DNA from: Armatimonadota bacterium
Lineage (GTDB): Bacteria > Sysuimicrobiota > Sysuimicrobiia > Sysuimicrobiales > Humicultoraceae
Assembly (NCBI GenBank): GCA_016198805.1
Contig: JACQHU010000074.1
Span: 1 to 9,367 of the forward strand
DNA: 9,367 bases
Direction: 5' to 3'
In this document: one piece after another, positions 1-7,102 of the stretch
Position numbering within the stretch: the first letter of the stretch is position 1
How the letters are laid out: each line of letters starts with the position of its first letter
Translations under genes and position numbers: made by a program
Notes under the pieces: generated by a model
The model's input: only the letters and a program-made list of their open reading frames with translations
Told to the model about the DNA's origin: nothing
Database searches by the model: none

Positions 1-837
1 CTGCCGGCCATGGTCCTCACGCGGCCGTTCGGCGGCCATGTGCGGCCCGACGCGCCCCTGGTCACGGAGGAAGAGATCCAGCTCCTGGTCAAGATGGGCG
101 AGGAGCAGGGCGTGCTGGAGCAGGACGAGCGCGAGATGATCCACTCGATCTTCCAGTTCGGCGACACGGTCGTCCGCGAGGTGATGACACCCCGCATCGA
201 CATGGCGTGCGTGGCCGCAGACGATCCGGTGGAGACGTTGCTGGATGTCGTGCGCACCCACGGGCACACGCGCATCCCCGTCTACCACGAGACCGTCGAC
301 CAGATCGTGGGGGTGGTGCACGTCAAGGATCTCCTGGCGGCGTTCCGGCAGGGCCGGGTCTCCGGCACCGCCCGCGCCTTTGCCCGCCCCGCCTACTTCG
401 TGCCTGATTCCAAGCGGCTGGATGAACTCTTCCGCGAGATGCGTCGGAAGAAGGTCCACATGGCGATCGCCGTGGACGAGTACGGCGGGACCGCCGGGCT
501 GGTCACCATCGAGGACCTGCTGGAGGAAATCGTCGGGCCGATCCAGGACGAGTACGATGTGGAGGAGCCCCCCATCAAGGTGATCGACGACCGGGTGGCG
601 GTGGTCGACGCCCGCATGCACCTGGAGGACGTCAACGCGGCGCTCGACCTCGACCTGCCGGTCGGCGAGGTGGATTCGGTCGGCGGCCTGGTCTACTCCC
701 TGCTCGGCCACGTGCCCACGCAGGGTGAGCGGGTGGCGTACGACGGGGTAGAACTCACGGTCGAGCGCGTCGACGGGAACCGCATTGCCCAGGTGAGAAT
801 CACAAAAGTTGCGACCCCGGCTGCCGTTGACGACTGA
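1..837 (+). CDS. CNNM/HlyC-CorC family CBS-domain protein, C-terminal part (5' end cut by window)
   Basis: The frame is open from base 1 and ends at TGA 835-837. Counting from the in-frame Met at 10, a linker with VTEEEIQ (about residues 18-24) precedes two CBS domains. CBS1 spans about 53-112 (VREVMTPRIDM to VHVKDLL). CBS2 spans about 124-184 and has DEYGGTAGLVTIEDLLEEIVG. A CorC_HlyC transporter-associated domain follows at about 188-267. In this family the linker normally comes directly after a DUF21/CNNM transmembrane domain, so I infer that this domain lies left of base 1 and that the Met at 10 is internal. Members are membrane proteins linked to Mg2+/Co2+ efflux or homeostasis, with CBS domains that bind nucleotides; the transported ion cannot be told here. 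The stop overlaps the next start by one base, so the two genes are translationally coupled. The alternative is a short soluble CorC (YbeX-like) protein starting near base 10, which I consider less likely. Confidence 0.88.
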   Translation: MPAMVLTRPFGGHVRPDAPLVTEEEIQLLVKMGEEQGVLEQDEREMIHSIFQFGDTVVREVMTPRIDMACVAADDPVETLLDVVRTHGHTRIPVYHETVDQIVGVVHVKDLLAAFRQGRVSGTARAFARPAYFVPDSKRLDELFREMRRKKVHMAIAVDEYGGTAGLVTIEDLLEEIVGPIQDEYDVEEPPIKVIDDRVAVVDARMHLEDVNAALDLDLPVGEVDSVGGLVYSLLGHVPTQGERVAYDGVELTVERVDGNRIAQVRITKVATPAAVDD

Positions 838-1466
838 TGCGGCACCGCCTGCGTAACTATCTCATCGCGGGCTTGCTGGTGATCTTACCGCTGGGAGTCA
901 CCGTCTTCGTCCTGCTGGCGCTCTTCCGCTTCCTGGACAACCTGCTGCGGCCGATCTTCAAGGTCATGGGGCTGGAGCTTCCCGGCCTGGGACTGCTGGC
1001 GGGGATCCTGTTGATTCTGGCCGCCGGGGCGATGGCCAGCAACGTCGTCGGCCGCCGGCTTGTGCAGGGGTTCGACTGGCTGATGATGCGCATTCCCTTC
1101 GCGCGCACCATCTACTCCGCCACCAAGCAGCTCAGCGACTCGCTCTTCATTCAGAACCGCGCCGCGTTCAAACAGGCGGTCCTGCTTGAGTGGCCGCGGC
1201 CCGGACTGTACACCGTGGGATTCGTGACCGGCGAGACCCGGGGTGAGGCCCAGGACAAGACCAAGGAGCGGGTCATCAACGTCTTCGTGGTCTCGACGCC
1301 GAACCCCACGACCGGATTCCTCTGCCTGGTGCCCGAGAGCCAGCTGATCCCGCTCGAGATGAGCGTGGAAGACGCCCTGAAACTCGTGGTGTCCGCAGGC
1401 ATCCTCGTGCCGCCCTACCGGCGTCAGCCCGGGGACGACGCCGAGCCCCCGGGATCGGTCGCGTGA
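837..1466 (+). CDS. DUF502 family inner-membrane protein
   Basis: The product has 209 residues and starts at an ATG sharing its A with the preceding TGA. Two hydrophobic segments lie at about residues 8-30 and 48-70. A conserved soluble part follows with RIPFARTIYSATKQLSDSL (about 86-104), VVSTPNPTTGFLCLVPE (about 151-167) and SVEDALKLVVSAGIL (about 176-190). These blocks and their order are characteristic of DUF502 (Pfam PF04367) proteins, which usually have about 200 residues. The C-terminal tail (about 196-209) is Pro/Asp-rich and looks disordered. The molecular function of the family is not established. Coupling to the CBS protein upstream and cytidine deaminase downstream indicates one transcript, but says little about its role. 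Family assignment is confident; function is unknown. Confidence 0.9.
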   Translation: MRHRLRNYLIAGLLVILPLGVTVFVLLALFRFLDNLLRPIFKVMGLELPGLGLLAGILLILAAGAMASNVVGRRLVQGFDWLMMRIPFARTIYSATKQLSDSLFIQNRAAFKQAVLLEWPRPGLYTVGFVTGETRGEAQDKTKERVINVFVVSTPNPTTGFLCLVPESQLIPLEMSVEDALKLVVSAGILVPPYRRQPGDDAEPPGSVA

Positions 1467-1894
1467 GGCGGCTCCGACGACGGCCGTCCGCGGCTGAGGC
1501 GCGGGCGCTGGCGGACGCCGCCCGGGCGGCGCGGCGGTGGGCCTATGCCCCCTACTCGCGGTTCCCTGTTGGCGCGGCGGTGCTCACCGCGTCCGGGAAG
1601 ATCATCACCGGCTGCAACATCGAGAACGCCTCCTACGGGCTGTCCATCTGCGCGGAGCGGGCGGCCATCCACCGGGCGGTAGCGGAAGGTCACCGGCGAC
1701 TGCCTGCGGTGGGCGTGGCGGCCCGCGAGGCTACGATGCCCTGCGGGGCCTGCCGCCAGGTGATGCGGGAGTTCGGCGTGGAGCACGTGATCGTGGCCGG
1801 CCCGCGGGGAACGCCGCGCGTCTTCCGGCTCGCCGACCTGCTGGGGCATCCGTTCGGTCCCGAAGACCTGGGCCGGCGGAAATCCCGCCGCTAG
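1463..1894 (+). CDS. cdd: Cytidine deaminase
   Basis: The enzyme hydrolyses cytidine and deoxycytidine to uridine and deoxyuridine in pyrimidine salvage, in the cytoplasm. Both zinc-site motifs are intact: NIENASYGLSICAERAA, with ligand Cys63 and catalytic Glu65, and PCGACRQV, with ligands Cys94 and Cys97. The substrate-loop region is AYAPYSRFPVGAA (about 27-39). At 143 residues it is slightly longer than typical homotetrameric enzymes (about 130). The excess is an Arg-rich N-terminus (MRRLRRR) and a basic C-terminal tail. The GTG start at 1463 overlaps the DUF502 stop (GTGA), which supports this start and implies translational coupling. The segment between the two Cys motifs is compact but in the expected order. 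cdd next to a CNNM-type gene and near recO is a common bacterial neighbourhood. Confidence 0.95.
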   Translation: MRRLRRRPSAAEARALADAARAARRWAYAPYSRFPVGAAVLTASGKIITGCNIENASYGLSICAERAAIHRAVAEGHRRLPAVGVAAREATMPCGACRQVMREFGVEHVIVAGPRGTPRVFRLADLLGHPFGPEDLGRRKSRR

Positions 1895-1905
1895 ATAGGC
1901 CTTTC

Positions 1906-1935
1906 TTGACGCCTTTCCCAGACCGCCGGTATAGT
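1906..1935 (+). promoter_or_regulatory. Sigma70-type promoter for the MgtE_N-CBS/Nramp unit
   Basis: TTGACG (1906-1911) and TATAGT (1930-1935) are separated by 18 bp, each close to the sigma70 consensus in otherwise GC-rich DNA. Transcription should begin near 1942, giving a leader of about 55 nt before the GTG at 1997. The boxes lie just after the cdd stop, so this marks the start of a new transcription unit. The leader is too short for a full M-box-type Mg2+ riboswitch. Confidence 0.65.
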
Positions 1936-1983
1936 AGTCGCGGTTGAGGGCGTGTGGTGATGTCAGGTCAACGCCGAAAGCCC

Positions 1984-1989
1984 GGGGAG
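1984..1989 (+). promoter_or_regulatory. Ribosome binding site deciding the GTG start at 1997
   Basis: GGGGAG lies 7 nt before the GTG at 1997. A second in-frame GTG at 2003 would be 13 nt away, so the first is preferred. Confidence 0.55.
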
Positions 1990-1996
1990 CAGGGAC

Positions 1997-3283
1997 GTGC
2001 ATGTGACATCGCTGCCCTTCAGCCGCCTTCTTGGCAGGCGGGTCCTGGACGCCAGCGGGTTCCTGCTGGGACGCCTGGCCGACCTGGCGGCCGCCAACCA
2101 TCCGACCCACCCCCGCATCGTCGGCCTGCTCCTTGACGTCGATCGGCCCCGCGTTGCCCTCATCCCCTGGAGCGCGGTCAGCGCCCTAGAGCCGGCGATC
2201 ACCCTCAGCACCGTCCGGGCGGCGCTCCACCCCCGGCCCCTGCAACCCGACGAGATCCCCCTGCGCGAGGCGCTGCTGGACAAGCAGGTCGTGGATACCC
2301 ATGGCCTCAGGGTTCTGAAAGTGAACGATCTGTTCCTGTCCAGGAGCAACGGCGAACTGGTCCTCACCGGTGTGGACGTCGGGGCCACCGGCCTGCTACG
2401 CCGGCTGGGAGCCGAAGGCCCTGTCCGGTGGCTGTTTGGCCGGCTGGGCCGGACGCTGTCCGACCAGGCGCTGCCCTGGACGTACGTGGCCGCGCTGGGC
2501 GGGCCGGTCACCCCGCTGAAGCTTTCGATCTCCCGCGAGCGGCTGCAGGCGATCCACCCCGCGGACCTGGCCGACCTGCTCGAGGAGATGGACCGGGAGG
2601 AGCGGGTGGAGGTCATGTCCGCCCTGAGCCACGAGGACGCCGCCGAGGTCCTGGAGGCCGCGGAACCGGAGGTCCAGACCAGCATCCTCCGGTCGCTGCC
2701 GGCCGACCGCGCCTCGGACATCCTGGAGGAGATGGCCCCCGACGAGGCGGCCGACGTGCTCGGTGAGCTCCCGGAGGAGACCGCCACCGACCTGATCGTC
2801 CGGATGGAACCGGAGGCAGGGGCGGAGGTCAGCAAACTGCTGGCCTACCCGCCGGACTCGGCCGCCGGCCGGATGACGCTCAATTACATCGCGATTTCCG
2901 AGACCTTCACCGCGGAGCAGACGATCGCGAAGTTGCGGGAACTGGCCCCGGACGCGGAGACGATCTACTACCTGTACGTGGTGGATGCCCCCGGGCGGCT
3001 GATCGGCGTGCTGTCGCTGCGGGCGCTGCTGATTGCGAGCCCGCAGACGCCGGTCACCGACCTGATGTCTCGGGAAGTCATCGTCGTGCGGGCCGACGAG
3101 AGCGACGAGGCGGCCGCCGCCCTCCTGATGAAGTACGATCTGCTGGCTGTGCCGGTGGTGGATGCCGACGACCATCTGCTGGGCATCGTGCTGGTCGACG
3201 ATGTCATGGATGTGCTGGCCGAGCGTCTCGGCGGCCTGCGGCCGGGCCGCCTCGATCGCATCCGACGGGTACCACGGGGATAA
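1997..3283 (+). CDS. Soluble PRC-barrel / MgtE_N / CBS-pair protein, putative Mg2+ sensor subunit
   Basis: This 428-residue protein has no transmembrane segment. In order it shows two PRC-barrel-like repeats, about residues 6-65 (LLGRRVLDASG to LIPWSAV) and 88-140 (LLDKQVVDTHG to GVDVGATGLLRRLG). An acidic MgtE_N helical repeat follows (about 186-290, HPADLADLLEEMD to YPPDSAAGRMT), then two CBS domains (about 293-348 and 352-410, the second with DLLAVPVVDADDHLLGIVLVDDVMDV). In true MgtE channels the MgtE_N and CBS regions bind Mg2+ and close the pore, but the C-terminal MgtE membrane domain is absent here. The Nramp-type gene starts 6 nt downstream, so I infer that this protein is a cytoplasmic Mg2+-responsive regulator of that transporter. 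It has its own promoter at 1906-1935. Automatic annotation as a magnesium transporter would be misleading. Domain calls are confident; the regulatory role is inference. Confidence 0.88.
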   Translation: MHVTSLPFSRLLGRRVLDASGFLLGRLADLAAANHPTHPRIVGLLLDVDRPRVALIPWSAVSALEPAITLSTVRAALHPRPLQPDEIPLREALLDKQVVDTHGLRVLKVNDLFLSRSNGELVLTGVDVGATGLLRRLGAEGPVRWLFGRLGRTLSDQALPWTYVAALGGPVTPLKLSISRERLQAIHPADLADLLEEMDREERVEVMSALSHEDAAEVLEAAEPEVQTSILRSLPADRASDILEEMAPDEAADVLGELPEETATDLIVRMEPEAGAEVSKLLAYPPDSAAGRMTLNYIAISETFTAEQTIAKLRELAPDAETIYYLYVVDAPGRLIGVLSLRALLIASPQTPVTDLMSREVIVVRADESDEAAAALLMKYDLLAVPVVDADDHLLGIVLVDDVMDVLAERLGGLRPGRLDRIRRVPRG

Positions 3284-3289
3284 GGGCTC

Positions 3290-4522
3290 GTGCGCTGGCT
3301 CCGGCGTCGCTGGGTGGGACTTGCGCTGTTCCTCGCCGTCGCCGGCCCCGGGATCATCACGGCGTCGGTGGACAACGACGCCAACGGCATCGCCACCTAC
3401 TCCATTGCCGGAGCGCACTATGGCTATGCCCTGCTGTGGACGCTGCCGCTGGCGATGATCGCGCTGGTCATTATCCAGGAGATGACGGCCCGCATGGGCG
3501 CGGTCACCGGCCTGGGGCTGGCCGACCTCATCCGCGAGCAGTTCGGTGTGCGGCCGACCGCCGCCATCATGGGGGTCCTGTTGCTGGCCAACTGGGCCAA
3601 CACCATCGGCGACTTCGCGGGCGTCGCCGGCAGCCTGGAGATCTTCCGGCTCCCCCGACTGGTGGGCGTCCCCCTGATTGCCGCGGCCGTGGCCATCCTG
3701 GTCCTGCGCGGCGGATACCGCCTGATCGAGCGCATCTTTCTGGTGGCGTCGGGTCTCTACGTGCTCTACGCAGTGTCAGCGGTGCTGGCCAGGCCCGACT
3801 GGGGCGCCGTTGCCAGATCCGCTGTCATCCCGACATGGCGCTCCGATTCCGGGTACGTGGTGCTCCTCATCGCCCTGATCGGGACCACCATCGCGCCCTG
3901 GATGCAGTTCTACCAGCAGGCGGCGGTCGTGGATAAGGGGCTGACGGCCGACGACCTGAAGCTTGCGCGCCTGGACACCGCGCTGGGCGCGATGATCACC
4001 GTCCTGGTGGCGGGGTCGATCATCGTCGCGACGGCCGCTACGCTCTTTCCGCACGGCATCAAGGTGGAACGGGCCGAGGATGCGGCGCGCGCGCTCGCGC
4101 CCCTGGCCGGGCCGTATGCCTCGCTGCTGTTCGCCTTGGGGCTGTTCAACGCGGCCGTCTTCTCGGTGGCGATCATCCCGCTGTCCACGGCCTATGCGAT
4201 CTGCCAGGCGTTTGGATGGGAGGCCGGACTCGACCGGACGGTCACCCAGGCGCCGGTGTTTTATGGGCTGTTCCTCGCCGTGCTGGGAACGAGCGCGCTG
4301 GTGGTGCTCTGGCCTGGCCTGCCCCTCGTGTCGGTCATGGTGGCCTCACAGGCCCTCAACGGTGCGCTGCTGCCTGCGGTGCTGTTCATCATGCTGCGGC
4401 TGGTCAACGACCGCCGGCTGATGGGCGACCAGGTGAACGGTCAGGCGGCCAACCTGGTCGCGTGGGCGACCTCGGTGATGCTAATCATCCTGACCGGCAT
4501 GCTGCTGGTGCTGAGCCTGTGA
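3290..4522 (+). CDS. Nramp (SLC11)-family divalent metal transporter with a non-canonical, Mg2+-type metal site
   Basis: This is a 410-residue polytopic membrane protein with about 11 hydrophobic segments. Family features are GPG followed by DNDANGIATYS in TM1 (about residues 19-38), QEMTARMGAVTGLGLADLIREQFG (about 63-86) and the TM6 block IGTTIAPWMQFYQQA (about 197-211). Canonical Nramps carry DPGN in TM1 and MPH in TM6. Here D30 is kept, the next residues are ANG, and MPH is APW (Ala202, Trp204). The TM6 methionine is known to favour transition metals over Mg2+ and Ca2+, and replacing it broadens selectivity. I therefore infer transport of Mg2+ or Mg2+/Mn2+, as in Nramp-related magnesium transporters, rather than an MntH-type Mn/Fe importer. 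The GTG start at 3290 lies 6 nt after the stop of the MgtE_N-CBS gene, so the two are co-transcribed. Family assignment is certain; the substrate is inferred. Confidence 0.92.
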   Translation: MRWLRRRWVGLALFLAVAGPGIITASVDNDANGIATYSIAGAHYGYALLWTLPLAMIALVIIQEMTARMGAVTGLGLADLIREQFGVRPTAAIMGVLLLANWANTIGDFAGVAGSLEIFRLPRLVGVPLIAAAVAILVLRGGYRLIERIFLVASGLYVLYAVSAVLARPDWGAVARSAVIPTWRSDSGYVVLLIALIGTTIAPWMQFYQQAAVVDKGLTADDLKLARLDTALGAMITVLVAGSIIVATAATLFPHGIKVERAEDAARALAPLAGPYASLLFALGLFNAAVFSVAIIPLSTAYAICQAFGWEAGLDRTVTQAPVFYGLFLAVLGTSALVVLWPGLPLVSVMVASQALNGALLPAVLFIMLRLVNDRRLMGDQVNGQAANLVAWATSVMLIILTGMLLVLSL

Positions 4523-4565
4523 GGCTGTCGAACCTCCGGCTGAACCGGCATGGGCTGCGATAACC

Positions 4566-5375
4566 ATGGGTCTCTATAAGATTGAAGGAATCGTCCTGCG
4601 CCGCCGCAGCCTGGGCGAGGCGGACCGGCTCGTTACCGTCCTGTCGCGGGACCGAGGCAAGCTCACGGTCGTCGCCAAGGGCGCTCGTAAACCGCGCAGC
4701 CGGCTGGGCGGCCGCCTGGAGCCGCCCACGCGGTTTCGCGCGCTGATGGCCGAGGGCCGCACGCTCGATGTGATTTCCCAGGTGGAGGTTCTCGACGCGC
4801 ATGCGGCTCTGCGAGACGACCTGGAGCGCATGGGCGACGCCGCCGTGGTGCTCGAACTCGCCGACCGCGCGCTGGCCGACCGCCATCCTCACCCGGAGGT
4901 CTACCGCCTGCTGGTCGACGCGCTGGCGCTCCTGCGCACCGGCCCCCGGGCCCTCGTCCCCCTGTGGTTCGCGGCCAGGCTGCTCGTGCTGACCGGGCAC
5001 CGCCCGGCCGTCGGCCGCTGCGCCGTCTGCGGTACGCGGATCCGTGCCGGCGGGGCGTGGAGCGCCGTCCTGGGCGGATGCGTGGATGCCACCTGCCGGT
5101 CGCGGGACCCGCAGGCCGTGGGCATCTCCTCATGGGCCATCGCGTTGCTGGCGTTCCTTCTCGATGCCAGGCCCGCGGCGATCCGGCGCGTGGACCCGCC
5201 GGCGTCCGAGGTGGCGGCAATCGCCGGGCTGCTGCAGCGCTACGCCGAGGTCTGCTGGGAGACCCGGCTCCGGGCTCCGGCGGTGGTGGGACGCCTGCGC
5301 GAGCCCGCCCTGCGGGTGGCCGAGGGGAGGGGCCCGGCAGACCCTCCACCGGTCCTCCGCCAGCAGAGGACTTAA
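4566..5375 (+). CDS. recO: DNA repair protein RecO
   Basis: RecO loads RecA onto SSB-coated DNA and anneals single strands in the RecFOR recombination-repair pathway. The 269-residue product has the N-terminal OB-fold signature: YKIEGIVLRRRSLGEADRLVTVL (about 4-26), then GKLTVVAKGARKPRSRLGGRLEPP (about 31-54). A helical C-terminal domain carries a zinc-finger-like set, Cys152-x2-Cys155 and Cys172-x4-Cys177, with the usual Gly-Gly before the second pair. Length is typical for the family. The ATG at 4566 is preceded by a 43-nt gap with no strong ribosome binding site and no clear promoter, so it probably reads through from the transporter genes. The last 15 or so residues are Pro/Gln/Arg-rich and probably disordered. 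No era gene lies between cdd and recO, unlike in many relatives of this cluster. Confidence 0.93.
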   Translation: MGLYKIEGIVLRRRSLGEADRLVTVLSRDRGKLTVVAKGARKPRSRLGGRLEPPTRFRALMAEGRTLDVISQVEVLDAHAALRDDLERMGDAAVVLELADRALADRHPHPEVYRLLVDALALLRTGPRALVPLWFAARLLVLTGHRPAVGRCAVCGTRIRAGGAWSAVLGGCVDATCRSRDPQAVGISSWAIALLAFLLDARPAAIRRVDPPASEVAAIAGLLQRYAEVCWETRLRAPAVVGRLREPALRVAEGRGPADPPPVLRQQRT

Positions 5376-5388
5376 GATCGGACCGCTG

Positions 5389-5397
5389 TGGTATATT
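5389..5397 (+). promoter_or_regulatory. Extended -10 promoter (TGGTATATT) for the 84-aa gene and CHR transporter
   Basis: TGG followed by TATATT (5392-5397) fits an extended -10 element; no good -35 is visible at 16-18 bp. Transcription would begin near 5404, just before the GGGAGGTG ribosome binding site. It lies 13 nt after the recO stop. Confidence 0.45.
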
Positions 5398-5405
5398 GAA
5401 CGTGC

Positions 5406-5413
5406 GGGAGGTG
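5406..5413 (+). promoter_or_regulatory. Strong ribosome binding site that fixes the start of the 84-aa gene
   Basis: GGGAGGTG lies 5 nt before the ATG at 5419. It is among the strongest Shine-Dalgarno matches in the window, and it separates the true small gene from a longer open frame extending upstream inside recO. Confidence 0.7.
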
Positions 5414-5418
5414 GGCGA

Positions 5419-5673
5419 ATGGAGATCGATCTCGATCGGGCACGGCGGGCCATCATCGACCTGGGCGCGGCGCTGGCCGAGGCGCGTGGGGTGGTGCGCC
5501 TGGGGCCTGAGTCTGTGGTGCGCGTCAAGACCGAGACCGAAGTGATCGAGCTGCCCATCTCGTGGGCCGTGGCCGGCCTGGTGGCGTTTGCCGCCGCCGC
5601 CCTCATCTCGGCGATGCCCACCCCGTCGATCCGTCGGCGGGTCCGCGACGAGGAACCGCTGGGCATCGGATAG
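5419..5673 (+). CDS. Small single-span membrane protein, 84 aa (faintly DUF4342-like)
   Basis: The same frame is open back into recO, but only the ATG at 5419 has a strong ribosome binding site and sits downstream of a likely promoter, so I place the start there. The N-terminal part (about residues 1-27) should form an amphipathic helix (RARRAIIDLGAALAEARG). A short strand-like stretch follows (VVRVKTETEVIELPISWA, about 33-50), then one hydrophobic helix (about 48-66) and a basic tail (SIRRRVRDEE). The pattern of a charged helix, a hydrophilic strand ending in a Leu-Pro turn and a hydrophobic segment faintly recalls DUF4342 proteins, but I cannot confirm that by eye. The gene ends 9 nt before the chromate-type transporter and is probably co-transcribed with it. 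It could be an accessory membrane protein for that transporter; no function is known. Confidence 0.72.
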   Translation: MEIDLDRARRAIIDLGAALAEARGVVRLGPESVVRVKTETEVIELPISWAVAGLVAFAAAALISAMPTPSIRRRVRDEEPLGIG

Positions 5674-5682
5674 CCGCGGCGC

Positions 5683-7071
5683 GTGACCGGCCCGTCGCGG
5701 CCCACTGAGTCGCCTCCTGCGGCGTCTCCTGTCTCCTTCTGGCAGGCCTTCCGGTTCTGGCTGAAACTCGGATTCATCAACTTCGGCGGGCCGACCGGAC
5801 AGATCGCCATCATGCACCAGGAGCTGGTCGACCGGCTCCGGTGGATCAGCAACGATCGGTTCCTCCACGCCCTCAACTACTGCATGCTACTGCCCGGTCC
5901 GGAAGCCACCCAATTGGCCATCTACGTGGGGTGGCTGCTGCACCGGACGATCGGCGGCATCGTCGCCGGCGTCTTCTTCGTGCTGCCGGCGTTCTTCGTG
6001 CTGCTGCTCTTGTCGTGGGTCTACGCCGTGCACGGCACCGTGCCGTGGATCGCGGCGATCTTCTTCGGCCTGCGCGCGGCGGTGATCGCCATCGTGGCCG
6101 CCGCGGTCATCCGGATCGGCAGGCGCGCCCTCAAGAACCGGATCATGCTGGCCATCGCTGCGGCGGCCTTCGTCGGCATCTTCGTGTTCAAGGTCCCGTT
6201 CCCGGTGATCGTCGTGAGTGCCGGCCTGCTGGGGATGGTCGGGGCGCGCCTGTGGCCCGGGGCGTTCGGTGTGGCGGAGGCGCATGGAGCCGCGACGGCT
6301 GCTGATCACCCCGTCATCCGCGACGACGCGCCGCCCGCTCCGCACACGCAGCCGAGCCGCCGCCGGGCGCTTGTCGCGCTGGCCGTCGGCCTGGCCGCGT
6401 GGTGGATTCCGCTGGGCGCCGTGATCGCCTGGCGTGGATGGGGTGACGTCCTGGCGGAGCAGGCTGTGTTCTTCAGCAAGGCGGCCCTGGTGACGTTCGG
6501 CGGCGCCTACGCGGTGCTCGCCTACCTGGCCCAGGCGGCTGTGGAGCAGTACCGGTGGCTGGCGCCGGGCGAGATGCTGGTGGGGCTCGGCCTGGCCGAA
6601 TCCACCCCCGGCCCGCTGATCATGGTCACGGAGTTCGTCGGCTTCATGGGCGCCTACCGGCACCCCGGCGACTTGAGCCCGCTGCTGGCCGGCACCCTCG
6701 GCGCCGCAGTGACCATCTGGGCGACGTTCGCCCCGTCGTTCCTGTTCATCTTCCTGGGGGCGCCGTATATCGAGCAGATCCGCGGCCACGCGACCCTCGG
6801 CGGCGCGCTGTCGGCCATCACGGCGGCGGTCGTCGGCGTCGTCCTCAACCTGGCGGTCTGGTTCGGGCTGCACACCCTGTTCCGGACGGTGGTGGAGACC
6901 GCCGTGGGGCGTGTGTCGATCCCGGTGCCGCACCTGGCCACCGTCGATGTGCCGGCGCTGCTGATCGCCGTCGTGGCGTTCGTCGGCATGTGGCGCTTCA
7001 ACTGGGGGATCGTCCCGGTCGTCGCGGGAAGCGCCGCGGTGGGGCTGCTGGTCCGGGCCCTGACAGGCTGA
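5683..7071 (+). CDS. chrA: Two-domain CHR-family (chromate transporter-like) membrane protein
   Basis: The 462-residue product contains two homologous CHR domains, the long-chain (fused) form of the family. Domain 1 (about residues 19-195) has LGFINFGGPTGQIAIMHQELV (about 29-49) and LPGPEATQLAIYVGW (about 70-84). Domain 2 (about 258-460) has the parallel KAALVTFGGAYAVLAYL (about 266-282) and LAESTPGPLIMVTEFVGF (about 304-321). A hydrophilic linker at about 198-228, rich in Ala, Pro, His and Asp, joins them. ChrA proteins export chromate, probably by proton or sulfate exchange, but most homologues have not been tested and some may move other anions. The GTG start at 5683 lies 9 nt after the 84-aa gene and has no strong ribosome binding site, consistent with translational coupling. 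No chrB or other chromate-resistance gene is nearby, so the substrate is uncertain. Family assignment is secure. Confidence 0.93.
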   Translation: MTGPSRPTESPPAASPVSFWQAFRFWLKLGFINFGGPTGQIAIMHQELVDRLRWISNDRFLHALNYCMLLPGPEATQLAIYVGWLLHRTIGGIVAGVFFVLPAFFVLLLLSWVYAVHGTVPWIAAIFFGLRAAVIAIVAAAVIRIGRRALKNRIMLAIAAAAFVGIFVFKVPFPVIVVSAGLLGMVGARLWPGAFGVAEAHGAATAADHPVIRDDAPPAPHTQPSRRRALVALAVGLAAWWIPLGAVIAWRGWGDVLAEQAVFFSKAALVTFGGAYAVLAYLAQAAVEQYRWLAPGEMLVGLGLAESTPGPLIMVTEFVGFMGAYRHPGDLSPLLAGTLGAAVTIWATFAPSFLFIFLGAPYIEQIRGHATLGGALSAITAAVVGVVLNLAVWFGLHTLFRTVVETAVGRVSIPVPHLATVDVPALLIAVVAFVGMWRFNWGIVPVVAGSAAVGLLVRALTG

Positions 7072-7085
7072 AGCCGAGAAGCGCA

Positions 7086-7093
7086 GGAGGAGG
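7086..7093 (+). promoter_or_regulatory. Ribosome binding site for the SDR epimerase gene
   Basis: GGAGGAGG in the 31-nt gap after the CHR transporter ends 9 nt before the GTG at 7103 and supports that start. Confidence 0.6.
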
Positions 7094-7102
7094 GCCACCG
7101 CT

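Noticed and set aside
10..837. Treating the first gene as complete from the ATG at 10
   Set aside because: The frame is open to base 1, no ribosome binding site is visible, and the sequence before VTEEEI normally follows a DUF21 membrane domain.
1874..1890. Hairpin CGGCGG-AAATC-CCGCCG at the end of cdd as a terminator
   Set aside because: It lies inside the coding sequence and is not followed directly by a T-run; the T-rich stretch begins only about 10 nt later and is interrupted by C.
1942..1996. Mg2+ or Mn2+ riboswitch in the leader of the MgtE_N-CBS gene
   Set aside because: With the predicted start near 1942 the leader is about 55 nt, too short for M-box or yybP-ykoY riboswitches, and no matching helices are evident.
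5352..5371. Inverted repeat GTCCTC / GAGGAC at the end of recO as a terminator
   Set aside because: The stem has only six base pairs, the loop is eight bases, and there is no T-tract after it.
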